From Dryococelus australis (taxonomy: Eukaryota > Arthropoda > Insecta > Phasmatodea > Phasmatidae): 64,000 nucleotides of DNA. This document shows positions 21,600-31,399 of this stretch, one piece after another. The stretch lies in assembly GCA_029891345.1 (NCBI GenBank), contig CM056997.1, positions 217,514,712 to 217,578,711 of the forward strand. Direction: 5' to 3'. Made by a program: the position numbers and the translations under genes. Each line of letters begins with the position of its first letter. Position 1 is the stretch's first letter. Below the pieces are notes generated by a model. That model was not told the origin of the DNA. It was given only the letters and a program-made list of their open reading frames with translations, and searched no databases.

Positions 21600-22440
21600 A
21601 GTCCCTGTATGTAAGTTTCAATTTAAGTTTCTGTCAATCAGTAACGCTATAAATTTTACATGTGTGGTTGTTTCCAGGTTTTTTGTTGCCAATAGAGATT
21701 AAATCATATTTTTAAATTTTGGATTTATAGTTTGCAGCTAGTGAAAATTTAATTAAGAAAGATTTAGATACATTTTAATACTTACTTTTTATTTAGAAAC
21801 CAGTTTCTTAGCTCACTTAGTATTGTGTTTACATTTGTTATCAATTCACTTTAATTTTCCTCAGATAGAAGAACATTTGTGCCATCCGTGAACATTGCAA
21901 TATCGCCATTTTTTATTGTCAGTGGCATATCATTTATAAATATTACAAATGTAATTGGCCCCAAAATTGAGCCTTGTTGGACTCCTACGGTAAAAGGACT
22001 TTGATCAGAAATGAAGTCAGTGCACATTCCTTTTTCATCGCTATATTGAACTGATGTTTGCAGATACGATTTAAAAAGACCAAGTGTTACATCCCTAACA
22101 CCACAAGTATATAGTTTCACCAGTACAAGACTGTGGTTCACACAGTCAAATGATTTTGTAAGGACAGCAAATATCCCAACGGCATGTCCTCTGTGATCAA
22201 GGGATTTTGTGAGTTTATTTATGAAACTATAGATATCCTGTTATGTTGATTTCCCTTTCAGGAATTCAAATTGACTTTGAGATTTTTTTTTTCCAAGAAA
22301 TTTCTCAAGTTTTGTTACAATTATGTTTCCCCAATATTCCACTGCAATTGGTCTACAGTTGTTCATATCTTACTCATCACTCTTTTTGTGAACTGGTACT
22401 ACCATTGCCCATGTAAGCCTATCTGGGAAGATACTTTCAG
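21600..22440 (-). pseudogene. LINE reverse transcriptase (ORF2) remnant
   Basis: The 96-codon frame at 22,141-21,851 contains GVQQGSILGP with F-I-N-D following, the RT motif usually seen as G-x-P-Q-G-S-[IV]-L-G-P. It then has M-F-T-D-G-T-N where active enzymes have A-D-D-T, so the catalytic Asp pair is altered. Upstream at 22,440-22,300 lies I-F-P-D-R-L-T-W-A-M-V-V-P-V-H-K-K followed by N-C-R-P-I, the expected N-terminal RT segment. Downstream, L-R-N-W-F-L-N-K-K (near 21,800) and I-D-R-N-L-N (near 21,640) fit the thumb region. Confidence 0.8.
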
Positions 22441-23210
22441 CTAAACAAATATTGAAAATAAATGTTAACGGACCTTTTATATTCTGACAGCATTTTTTAT
22501 TAGTGTGATAGGTATTTCATCTAAACAAGCACAATTCTTTAAAAAAAATTTTTATAATTTTGATTACATACATTACATAAGTGGGGTCAAAAATAAATAA
22601 TTGACATTACTTGTGATTAAACTCTCTCCATGAAGTGTGTTAATAGTCTGGTTTGTTAATTCCATTTCCGTTAGTAGTTTAACAGGTATTGTGGTGAAAT
22701 ACTTATTGAATTTTTTGGCTATTGTTTTATAGAGGTCAATCAGGGTATTATTTATTCGTAAAGTAATATTTTTAAGTATCTTATTTTGCTTAGTCTCATT
22801 TTTTATCAGTGTCCACCTTAGTTTATTTTCGTTAGTAGAGTTTTTTTATGATTTTGTTGTTATAATACTTTTTTGCTTCTAGAATTAGTTCATGATATAT
22901 TTTTTCGTAGTGTTTCGTGTACACCATTAAGGGTTTTGCTATGATCAAATATTTTTTTAAGACGTAGTGCTCTAAGACTCTTCTACGATATATAAAGGCC
23001 TTTGGTCATCCTTTTATTAGAGGTTGCGCGTTGTTCACTTACCACCTGCTTAGGAGGGGCATGATTAAATATTCTTGTAAACAGGTTGGAAAATTTATTC
23101 CAATCGAAATTTGGATCTGACAGAGAGAAGATCTCATGCCAAGATTCTTGGCATAGAAATCTGTTGAAAAATTAGATATTTTCTTTACTAAAAAATTTTT
23201 TTTTTTTCAT

Positions 23211-23393
23211 TTACTTTACTGTATTGCTTATTTTAGCTTCAAAAATAGTTCTTTCGAGATACAGTATTTGGGCATAATAATCAGATATTGCTCTTACGAA
23301 ATTTGAGGCATCATACTTTTCTTGATCAATATTGGTTAAAATGTTGTTTATTGTTGTTTTACTGGTACATGTCGATCTTGTGGTACACTGCAC
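23211..23393 (-). pseudogene. C-terminal end of LINE endonuclease domain
   Basis: A 60-codon frame has T-T-I-N-N-I-L-T-N near residue 13 and AISDYYAQ near residue 35. This matches the S-x-I-D-N-I-[FL]-T-N ... I-S-D-H-x-A signature at the end of apurinic-like endonucleases of non-LTR elements. Y replaces the usual catalytic H. The N-terminal two thirds are absent, probably deleted. Confidence 0.7.
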
Positions 23394-23428
23394 TTATGGT
23401 ACACTGCACTTATGGTACACTGCACTTA
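23381..23428. repeat. Three exact 16-bp tandem copies
   Basis: TGGTACACTGCACTTA occurs at 23,381, 23,397 and 23,413 without change, with a partial fourth unit (TGGTAC) after it. A 16-bp period breaks the LINE frame. The lack of divergence argues for a recent slippage event. Confidence 0.95.
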
Positions 23429-23526
23429 TGGTACTTCAGCAAGTAATATTTGGCTGTATTAATACTAATAGATTTTCAAGAAGAATATTTTATTCTTTAG
23501 GCTACACATATTTTGATGAATGCGTG

Positions 23527-23718
23527 TTATTTTTTCAAAGACTGTATACTTTGTTGGTGTTGAGGTGAGCTTGAGGTTTTGAGGGTGTTGTCTGTACTTT
23601 CAGAAATACAACTATTATGGTTCTTTGCACATCTTTCAGAAATACAACTATTATGGTTCTTTGCACATCTTACACTAAACAAATGTTTAATTTTAACATT
23701 TTTCTTATCCGTAATCAC
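23527..23718 (-). pseudogene. LINE ORF1 tail with 12-residue in-frame duplication
   Basis: A 63-codon frame whose middle repeats RCAKNHNSCISE exactly twice, from a 36-bp tandem duplication at 23,597-23,668. Its first codons lie inside the palindrome described separately, so the upstream junction with the esterase part is rearranged. Confidence 0.5.
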
Positions 23719-23835
23719 CTATTTATAAAGTAAAGGTTTGTTTAGGAATATATATATATATTCCTAAACAAACCTTTACTTTATAAATAGGTGATTACGG
23801 ATAAGAAAAATGTTAAAATTAAACATTTGTTTAGT
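23674..23835. repeat. 162-bp palindrome (81-bp arms, no spacer)
   Basis: The sequence from ACTAAACAAATG at 23,674 to CATTTGTTTAGT at 23,835 is self-complementary around 23,754/23,755, where a (TA)n run forms the centre. The parts I paired base by base show no mismatch. It interrupts the LINE ORF1 and would extrude as a large hairpin. It probably arose by template switching or fold-back repair; an assembly artefact is possible. Confidence 0.9.
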
Positions 23836-23869
23836 ATATATATATGATTATCATTTCTCGCTTTGACAT

Positions 23870-24305
23870 TTACAAGATTATTCTTAGCCAACCATTTACC
23901 CAGGAAGGTGAGTTTTGCATACTGAGAACTATTCCACTACCTTGTACAGTGTCACAAATTCTACAAGCAATATGCGATTTGCCAGTACTGTTTAGATACA
24001 GGCCATGTGTGGTGTACATTTCTCTGTTAATACTATTCACATCAATATATTTCGAATTGGAATATTTCGCACATAAATTCGTATATTTACCGTTTGTAGT
24101 ATTTACAGCTTGATTCACAAAAGATGTAGTAGGTTCTAATGTTACCTGTGTGGTATGCTTACCACTGTGTTAGACTTCTTCTTCAGCGATTGGAGGTTAT
24201 CCTTAAGGCTGCGTGCCGCTCAGACTCCTTGGTTACACTAACCACATCATTTGAACCTCCCATCATCACTACAATGTTGTAGTTATATAGACACTTGGGA
24301 TCTTC
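23870..24305 (-). pseudogene. LINE ORF1 GDSL-type esterase remnant
   Basis: At 24,300-24,240 one minus frame reads N-I-V-V-M-M-G-G-S-N-D-V-V, the block of SGNH/GDSL esterases carrying the Gly/Asn residues. At 24,050-23,890 another stretch reads Y-I-D-V-N-S-I-N-R-E-M-Y-T-T-H-G-L-Y-L-N-S-T-G-K, the C-terminal block with the catalytic H (T-x-H-G-L-x-L-N-x-x-G-K). A frame change lies between them. Confidence 0.75.
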
Positions 24306-24712
24306 ACTCATGCACCGTTGGACTTCATGTTGAGGGGCTCCAGGTTTGACGAATGTTCAACATTTAGTTTTTTGGGATGTGATTCGATGAGCTATTCCTT
24401 TTTCGTGGCTGTCGCCCAGTATCGACAGGATTATATTTGGTTCATTTTGTTTTTGTACAAGGTTTGTTTTCTTTACTGCAAAACCGCTTCACTCGACCTG
24501 TTTGAGACTTACTACTCATTCTTCTTGTTTGCGGTTTCTCTCGTATTTAGATACCTTGGTGCAGATTGCAGTCGCGTAAATAAATTTTTAATGGTATGGT
24601 TGTGGTCGGTGTATCGGTCAGGCATTTTTGTCTTGGTTGTTTTCTCACCACGCTCATCCACTGTTCTGAAGAGTAGTTATTTCGTTAGTTCTTATTTTTT
24701 AACTCACAAAGT

Positions 24713-24985
24713 TCATGTTGCAGAAGTCTCATTATTTCCTCTAAAGTACTCAATTATACTTACCTCATATTTCATAACAACTTCATTGCTCTCCATGGGA
24801 TCGCTAGACAAGTCGCGGCAGGTATCATTGCCTTTATAAAAACGCACACCCATTCGGGAGAATTTTAAGTCATTCTCACTCGAATTGCTACATTTTTCAT
24901 AGTGATACCATCTATCACACGAGTCACATAAAAACACGTGCTTATTGTCGCACATAACCCAATACTGGGCCGCGGTATCACACAC
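24713..24985 (-). pseudogene. LINE ORF1 N-terminal PHD-like zinc finger
   Basis: A 90-codon frame has C-D-T near its start, V-M-C-D-N at about residues 10-14, FLCDSCDRWYHYEKC at about 18-32, then a polar tail. The C-x2-C-D-x-W-[YF]-H-x2-C core is that of a PHD finger and is the usual N-terminal feature of esterase-type LINE ORF1 proteins. The first codon is not ATG in the DNA (GTG), so the true start is probably further upstream or lost. Confidence 0.65.
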
Positions 24986-24999
24986 TCGCGATTGGTAGT

Positions 25000-25290
25000 T
25001 TTATGAGGAAATTATTTGATTGCACAACTAACACAAGCCAATAATAAACTAGTAAAACTCCACACGTGAATTGTAATATTTATTTATTTATTCATCTTCT
25101 TCTTTGTTCAACACGAAATGCTACGAATTTAACCTTTCTTTCAACACCATTCAAATGTAAACACAATGTTTTGGGCTGCATTCAAAATGGCGTCTAGAGT
25201 CCATAGTAAAACCGCCTATCTCCAGCAGCTTCACCTACGTCACACAATGGCATCTCCTGTATACTCCTAACTCCATGGTACACAGATATA
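25000..25290. other. Short intergenic stretch without a gene
   Basis: Lies between the LINE and a dispersed repeat copy. I see nothing specific in it. Confidence 0.5.
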
Positions 25291-25294
25291 AATT

Positions 25295-25610
25295 GGCATG
25301 GCGGTAACTTTGACGTGAGCGTACCTATTCGCTGATTGGCTACACAAATCTCTGGAACGGGCCTTGTATCTAATTTTCTAAATGCGTGCAGCGGAAGTGC
25401 CAGCTAGCAGGTAGGTACCAGGCGCTGGATTGTAAACTATGATCCAACATATTTTGCTGGCCGTTGATGTCATTTTTGTTATCCACGTACAGCTAGACTT
25501 CGCAAGAATACGTAGCTGTTTCACCTCTGTATAATTAACCGCTCTGAGCCAGAATACTGACGTTACTGTGGGTGTACATCGCGCCAAGTGTGAGAGCGAA
25601 ATATACGCCG
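25295..25610 (+). repeat. TTTGATGTG/GATTGGCTAC dispersed repeat, copy 1
   Basis: Contains CTTTGACGTGAGCGTACC, CGCTGATTGGCTAC, GGGCCTTGTATCT, GCGTGCAGCGGAAGT and CTAGCAGGTAGGTACCAG in that order, then AGCTGTTTCACCTCTGTAT and CCAGAATACTGACG about 110 bases on. The same order recurs at 31.2, 54.1, 56.3 and 62.2 kb and inverted at 60.2 and 61.0 kb. No coding sequence is seen. It could be a MITE or a SINE without an obvious Pol III head. Confidence 0.65.
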
Positions 25611-25764
25611 CGACAATTTAACAGCAGAATTACTTTGATGTGACTGCTGCATAAGCCAGGAAACTTCCCCATACAATATAAGCTAATCCCAGTCTTAAAC
25701 TGCAACTATTAAACAACCATTATTGTTGGAAACTATGCATTGGAAAGTGGAGTGGTTTTAGCGG

Positions 25765-25982
25765 ATCTTAACATCGAGGTCTCGAGGGCCGATGAGGGTG
25801 AAGCAAAGGGAGTATGGAGCAGCGCCGGAATGCAGGGGTGGAGTAAACTGGAGATGCCCTACCAGCGGTATCGTCCGGCATGATTCCCGCATGAAAAAAT
25901 CCGGGAGCCACCCCACCAGGAATTGAACCAGGTTCGTCTACGTAGGAGACGAGTAGTCTGACCACTACACCACCCAGGCCCC
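25765..25982 (-). mobile_element. tRNA-derived SINE
   Basis: On the minus strand the 5' head reads GGCCTGGGTGGTGTAGTGGT (A box within TGGTGTAGTGG), then a B-box-like GGTTCAATTCC about 40 bases on. The body has GGGAATCATGCCGGACGAT and the 3' end CTCATCGGCCCTCGAGACCT. The last part matches the elements at 37,600 and 60,690. The open minus frame across it is incidental. Confidence 0.85.
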
Positions 25983-25989
25983 TACTACG

Positions 25990-27240
25990 CATTGTGCAAC
26001 TTGATATATTCCTGCCTTCAAGGAAGAATTGACATTGACGCTAAGTGAAAAAACAATGGACACACCTTGTGGTTTTTATTGTTTGTGAGCTATGCACTTC
26101 GAGTTGAATGGGGTAGGCATGTTTAGGTTCTCAATACTGTCATAAGAATCATAAGTGACTCTCTACTGAATTATATTTTCCTTGTCTCATATTTGGTTAA
26201 TGCTGAGGCACTAGTGGATATATTGTATTAAGAAAATTGTTTTCTCAGTTTTAAGATTTGGGAAGATTTAAGATTAAAACCATTAGGTGGCTGGTATGCG
26301 GCGAGTATGATATGTCAATGGCTTATTTAGCCTTTCAGAGTAACAAGGTAAATAATTGTAGAGTTTTTTCAGCGTTACCGCACTTAGAATGTTATGTCAA
26401 AGTTCTGTGAATTTCTAATCCCGTCAATGATAAGGAAAAGAGCAGAGAATGAGCAACCGTGTCACGCTGAAATTGTTGGAGAGGTTGCATAAAGTATAAG
26501 TGGCCAATTTAAATGTTAAATGTTGGATGCTAAAGGTAAATTTTATGAATTTTTATGTGGGAGCATTTTAATGAACTATTGTTAGTCACCGACAGGTTAA
26601 AGTTAAAACACAATGTGATAATTGAAAGCGGGTGATTCTCCTGTTTATTAGACTTTGTTGGGCTTGAGTGGAGTACGCCCTTTAACAGTGATATTTACTT
26701 AAATGTTTCCAATTATATTTTAGCGTGCTGTATTTTAAAGCATTGGTTGTCCGATCGCTCATTAGTATGTTTGTAAATTATATTTTTGATTAGATGATGA
26801 TGCAAATTACAAGTGCTGTTAAATATACCTGAAGCGGTTTGAAGTGTATATATATATAATAATCATACATACTCTTAAAATATGTTTTATATGCTAGTCC
26901 TACCTTTGGTAAACTTGGAGTTGCTCAAGTGTGAGCTTGCATAATATTTGGTGTGAAAATCTATATTGCAAGTTTGGTTTGCAAGGTTGTAAAATTGATG
27001 GAGCTGAATTATAAGTGACGGTTAAAGGCGCTAGCTCAGAAATTGGTCAGGTTGGACAAACTTTTCCTTATTAAGGTTTATTGAGCGTGTAATAAACCAC
27101 ATTGTTTGGAAGTGTTTGTATGTTCCTATAAAGGTACCCTCGTTTCCTATTTGTAGCACAATTTCTACTGTAAATATATGTGCTAGAGCATACAAAATAA
27201 TTATTAAGCTATACACTTAAGAAGAATAGTTACATTAATT
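25990..27240. other. AT-rich stretch without a gene
   Basis: No coding sequence, RNA gene or clear repeat is supported here. Confidence 0.55.
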
Positions 27241-27377
27241 TCATTTTAAGAATTCCGTTGTTGAATTTACCCCTACAAACACGAAAAGTACGGGCCAGAA
27301 TCGGGCCGGTAAAATATTGCCAACAAACTCCGACCAGATGATGTCGGCCCACTGTCTTGTGCCGGAAGTGGCCCGAG

Positions 27378-27812
27378 GGATGACGGCAATACGCCGGGCT
27401 TGCTTCTGCTGGATGGTGGCAAGATGCCGGAACTGTGGAGGCTGGATGGCGTCAAGACGCCGGCCCTGCGGCGGCTGGATGGCGGCAAGACGCCGGAACT
27501 GTGGCGGCTGGATGACGGTAATACGCCGGCCCTGCGGCTGGATGGCGGCAAGACGCCGGGCTTGCGACTGCTGGATGGTGGCAAGATGCCGGAACTGTGG
27601 CGGCTGGATGGCGGCAATACGCCGGCCCTGCGGCGGCTGGATGGCGGCAAGACGCCGGGCTTGCGACTGCTGGATGGTGGCAAGATGCCGGAACTGTGGC
27701 GGCTGGATGACGGCAATACGCCGGCCCTGCGGCGGCTGGATGGCGGCAAGACGCCGGGCTTGCGACTGCTGGATGGTGGTAAGATGCCGGAACTGTGGCG
27801 GCAATACGCCGG
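27378..27812. repeat. GC-rich 33-bp minisatellite, about 13 units
   Basis: Units of the form GGCTGGATGGCGGCAAGACG + CCGG(A/C/G)... repeat every 33 bp, with one 30-bp unit. Three unit types (ending AACTGTGGC, CCCTGCGGC, GCTTGCGAC) alternate, making a 99-bp higher-order unit repeated about three times at the right end. Since 33 is divisible by three and the unit has no stops, two plus and two minus frames stay open for 142-193 codons (for example LDGGKTPELWR repeats). Open frames are therefore no evidence for a gene. It is strikingly GC-rich in an AT-rich neighbourhood. Confidence 0.9.
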
Positions 27813-27954
27813 GCCTACAGCGGCATGATGCCCAGAAGTAAGGAGTATAAACATGGAATAACCTTTTTAACTTTTCGATTAGAAATTTTAGTTATTTACT
27901 CTTTATATATTTTCATTTAATTTACTTCTCAACACATTAAATGATATTAAAGTA

Positions 27955-28030
27955 TTTTGCTTGCCGAGTGCGGGACTCGAACATAAGACCCTTGAGTTAA
28001 CAGTCCAGCAGGATAACCTATACAAAACTG
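27955..28030 (-). mobile_element. tRNA-like SINE head relic
   Basis: On the minus strand a B-box-like TGTTCGAGTCCCGC follows a stretch with GGACTGTTAACTCA, resembling an anticodon arm. The acceptor stem does not pair convincingly and no 3' CCA-ready end is evident, so a functional tRNA is unlikely. Probably the head of an old SINE. Confidence 0.45.
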
Positions 28031-28139
28031 TGTAATTTTCTGATACTATTCGTAATTTCAAATCTGCCATGACACACATTATTATAAGTGAATGTATAAA
28101 TTCCATGAACATATAATTAATAATTTTCAAACACTGTAT

Positions 28140-29330
28140 ATTTAAAAATTGTTTCTACATTTCTTCAAATGCTTGCAAACAAAATAGTCTCTGTTAATTT
28201 TTAATATATCTGTTGGATGGTTGCACTAATGAAAAAAAAGTTTCTAAGTAAAAAATGCCATGGGCTACCATGTGACACACATATAATGAAAAAAAAAACA
28301 TGCTAACGGTTGACACATGGTCTCAAAAAAGTCATTATGCCATTAACAGCTATCTAACATGTTGTCTATTAAAAGACATTTTCAAAAGGTTTGTCGGCAA
28401 AAAGACATATCTTTACCTTTATTGTGATAAAAAGCCATATCTCGAAAACGTTAGCGGGCCGGAATAAATAAAATTACGACCAGCTTATCGAAAAAAGAAA
28501 GATACTCTATCGGAATCGGGCCAGAATATTTTTTCCTATTGGCGATATGTTGACTGCGAGATATCACAACGACATAATTTAGATGATATCCATCTTTTAT
28601 CCAAAAAAAATACAGTAGGCCGTTGTATTGTTTTCTAATGGCAAATATACTGTTTGAAAAAAAGACTTCTAGCCATTGTCAAATAGCCATCTTCTTGCAT
28701 TGAAACGACAGTTGTCGACATTACAGGTATCGGGCCGACAATATGCCGAAAGGTTGTATTTGTTGTGAAGAGATTTGGACGGCTCTTTACAACGGGGTAT
28801 AAAGAGCCGAATTAAGAGTTTCCTGTAGCTAGGAAACACTAACAAATAATGAATAATACGATCACATTTTATTTAAATTTCCGTTTTATTATGATTTTTT
28901 TTTTTTTTAGTTATTTTAAGAGTTTTACTTAATTCAATCTTGCAATACATTTATTTTTTTCACGCAGCTACACTTTAGCTCACCAATAGTTTTTGCACAA
29001 ACATCTATACTCTGTTTTACGTTTTTGAGTGTCCGCCATTTTGCTAAAGCTAGTGGATACGGCTCAGTAGTGATCAAACATTTTCTAAGGTCTATTACAA
29101 ACACGGACCTTGTAGTTTTATAAACGAGTAGTTTTGCAATAAAAATCTTTGTACTGTTACAAGCATTTGTAAAACTACAAAGAATTTCTGGGTAAAAATT
29201 ACACATATATTTTGGAGTGTACTTTAAATAATTGTTATATGTATGTCTACGATGTATTTAATTGATCCACTTAATACATTAAAATGTGTATAAAGGTACG
29301 AGTGTATATATATATTGTGTGTGTGTGTAC
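28140..29330. other. Noncoding stretch with recurrent CGGGCC(A/G)G motifs
   Basis: No gene is supported. CGGGCCGG or CGGGCCAG occurs near 28,456 and 28,505 and CGGGCCGA near 28,729. The same motif lies at 27,293 and 27,303 just before the GC-rich minisatellite. A-rich phrases such as AAAAAGACATATCT and AAAAAGCCATATCTC also recur, as in an old repeat. Confidence 0.4.
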
Positions 29331-29339
29331 CATCAACAA

Positions 29340-30610
29340 AACGTCCGCAGAGTATGAATGGCCAAATTACATCCATCCCGCACAAAATGTAAAATATGGC
29401 ATCTACGTGTTATTAAAAATAACAAAAAATTAATTAGGAAAATTGACAATAGTTTCAATATCTGAATATTTTCCTTAGTGGTTAGTTTATTTTCTGCGTG
29501 AGAAGTTACTGCGCCGTGATTACGCCCTGTAATTCAATGTCCGTGATTCCCTGGTAGAGAATTCGTGGTAGAAATCGGTGTACTAAATCGTAAACCTAAC
29601 GAAGCCCATCATGTTAAAACAATTACCTAAGTAAGAAACAGTTCGAGGGAAATTCACTGTTTTTAGAAATTATTATAGTTCTAGTAAGCGTGGAACTTAA
29701 GTTATAACTGTTCTTCACGGAAAACTATAATTTTTTTACTTTCAGTTCCTGTTAATGACGTTTTGCGCTGCCACGACGGATATTTAAAAATAAACAAAAA
29801 ACTGTCGCTCCCCTCAACCGGAATGGCAAGGAAACCTCTGTGACATGTAAACGCTGCAGGAACGAATTTTCTCGAAATTAAAAACCCTAGCTCGTATACG
29901 TTTTCGAGGAACTGTAGCCACCCATCCGTTCGTCGAGGGTCCTTCCATTACCGGAGGAAACTGCTCGCACGACAGTGCAATAATGCGTACCTAGGACGAG
30001 CCCTCGTATTTCTTCAGCGCTGTCATAACATTTCAGAGTCGCGGAATTACAATTTCATTCCAGTTCCGCACGCGATATGCCAGCCCTCCCCCTTATCGCG
30101 GCTCCGCAGAACTCACCGCGACGTTGAGTCTTGCATCGTGGAGACGTGGCGGAATGGAACAGGGAATCTCAGGAAAATTTTCTTTCTCTCACTCTACGCT
30201 AGTAATTTATTTTTCTTCAACTAATGTTTTCTTCTACCCAGTCTTCTCAGAGAGAGTACTAAAAAAAACGGTTCCTGTTTAGTTGTGTTTCAAGACACGT
30301 TATAGTAAAAATGGAATGAGAATATAATCTTCGCGCAGCTTTGTGGGTGGGAAGGTAGGGGAGGGCTCTCTCGAACGCTCGCCTATGGAGGGAGGGACAT
30401 CAGATGACACCGCTGGCACTTTACATAACAAACTGATTACATCGCTACTTACTACCGTGCTGTTAAATACCGCGCCACGTGAGTTCAGTTTTTCTTTCGA
30501 CAAGTAATATGCACACTCGAAGCAGCTCTGGCCCAACAGCTCTCGGCCACTGTCACTACTGAACTGTATAACACCCACCCTTCGTTTGGACATCTGAGTA
30601 TTATTTTATC
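29340..30610. other. CpG-richer stretch, no gene identified
   Basis: From about 29,750 to 30,600 CpG dinucleotides are frequent compared with the flanks. A 97-codon minus frame at 30,300-30,593 has no recognisable domain. It may be a promoter-proximal region of a gene outside the visible exons, or an unrecognised repeat. Confidence 0.3.
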
Positions 30611-31021
30611 ATTTGGATTTCACTATAGCTCAGATTGGCTTTTGTGGTTGGACGAGTTTAACTGCGATGATTTCAAGTGCCTGTTCATTGATCTAGATGT
30701 TCAGTAATGGAGTTAACCTAATTCTGTTTGGCCAGACAAGTAAAAAATTGAATTTTCATAAAGACGCGCTGGAAAATACTACTTTATTTCGGTGTTGACT
30801 TTAATACATTATGTAGCCTAGCTTCTATCTTTCTTTTGACTGGGAAAATGAAAATTCTGATTATATAAAGCAGAAAATTTGTAATCAGTCTGGAAGGATT
30901 TTAGGCAAGTTCAAAACTTTTATTTTCAAGAATAAAATGATACTCTAGAAAGAATGTTATTAACTACTTTGTTTCCGAAATTTTTACAATGTTTAAGTTT
31001 CTGTAATTAATGTTTCGTATT

Positions 31022-31025
<4 letters not shown>
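30610..31025. other. AT-rich stretch without a gene
   Basis: Nothing specific is seen before the TA microsatellite. Confidence 0.5.

Positions 31026-31093
<68 letters not shown>
31026..31093. repeat. (TA)n microsatellite
   Basis: About 34 uninterrupted TA steps. Simple-sequence DNA able to form a cruciform. Confidence 0.95.
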
Positions 31094-31094
<1 letters not shown>

Positions 31095-31204
31095 CTTTGT
31101 TCACACATTTTCGCCACACACATTATATTAAAATATAAAATTATGTGTTTAATTAACTAATTACTTTGTATTATTTGCTGCAGTTATGACCACTGACTAT
31201 GCGA

Positions 31205-31395
31205 GTAGTTGAGAAATTACTTGTCGGTCCCTTTGATGTGGTTGTGTCCACTCGCTGATCGGTTTCACGGGGTTCCTGTACAGGTATTGTGTCTGATTGG
31301 CCACTGAGTATAGCAAATGGCTCCATATTGGGTGCGCAGCAGGTCGGCAGGTAGGTTACCAGTCTCTGATAGGCAAACGGCATTTCAAAATGATG
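31205..31395 (+). repeat. TTTGATGTG/GATTGGCTAC dispersed repeat, copy 2
   Basis: Has CCTTTGATGTGGTTGTGTCC, CTCGCTGATCGG, GGTATTGTGTCTGATTGGCC and GGCAGGTAGGTTACCAGT in the family order. The last part is closest to the copies at 25.3 and 54.1 kb. Confidence 0.65.
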
Positions 31396-31399
31396 TTAC

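Larger units (their letters stand above)
21390..24995 (-). mobile_element. Decayed CR1-like LINE (PHD-esterase ORF1, RT ORF2)
   Basis: Minus-strand order is: PHD-like zinc finger (24,985), GDSL-type esterase motifs (24,300-23,890), ORF1 tail (23,718-23,527), end of the endonuclease (23,393-23,211), then reverse transcriptase (22,440-21,600). A plus-strand T run of 14 at about 21,396-21,409 would be a poly(A)-like 3' end. ORF1 with PHD plus esterase is known from CR1-group LINEs. Between the ORF1 tail and the endonuclease end only about 130 bases remain, so most of the endonuclease (some 600 bases) is missing. Stops and frameshifts are frequent; the element is inactive. Confidence 0.75.

Noticed and set aside
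24318..24839. 173-codon plus-strand frame with hydrophobic stretches as a membrane protein
   Set aside because: It lies antisense to the LINE ORF1, whose esterase and PHD motifs are on the minus strand. The plus frame has no domain and is a shadow.
27241..27854. Long open frames of 187 and 193 codons (minus) and 174 and 142 codons (plus) as genes
   Set aside because: All four arise from a 33-bp GC-rich tandem repeat whose length is a multiple of three and which lacks stops. Openness on both strands is expected without selection.
27955..28030. Functional tRNA gene on the minus strand
   Set aside because: Only the T-arm region and part of an anticodon-like arm are plausible. The acceptor stem does not pair and the spacing is wrong, so a SINE relic is more likely.
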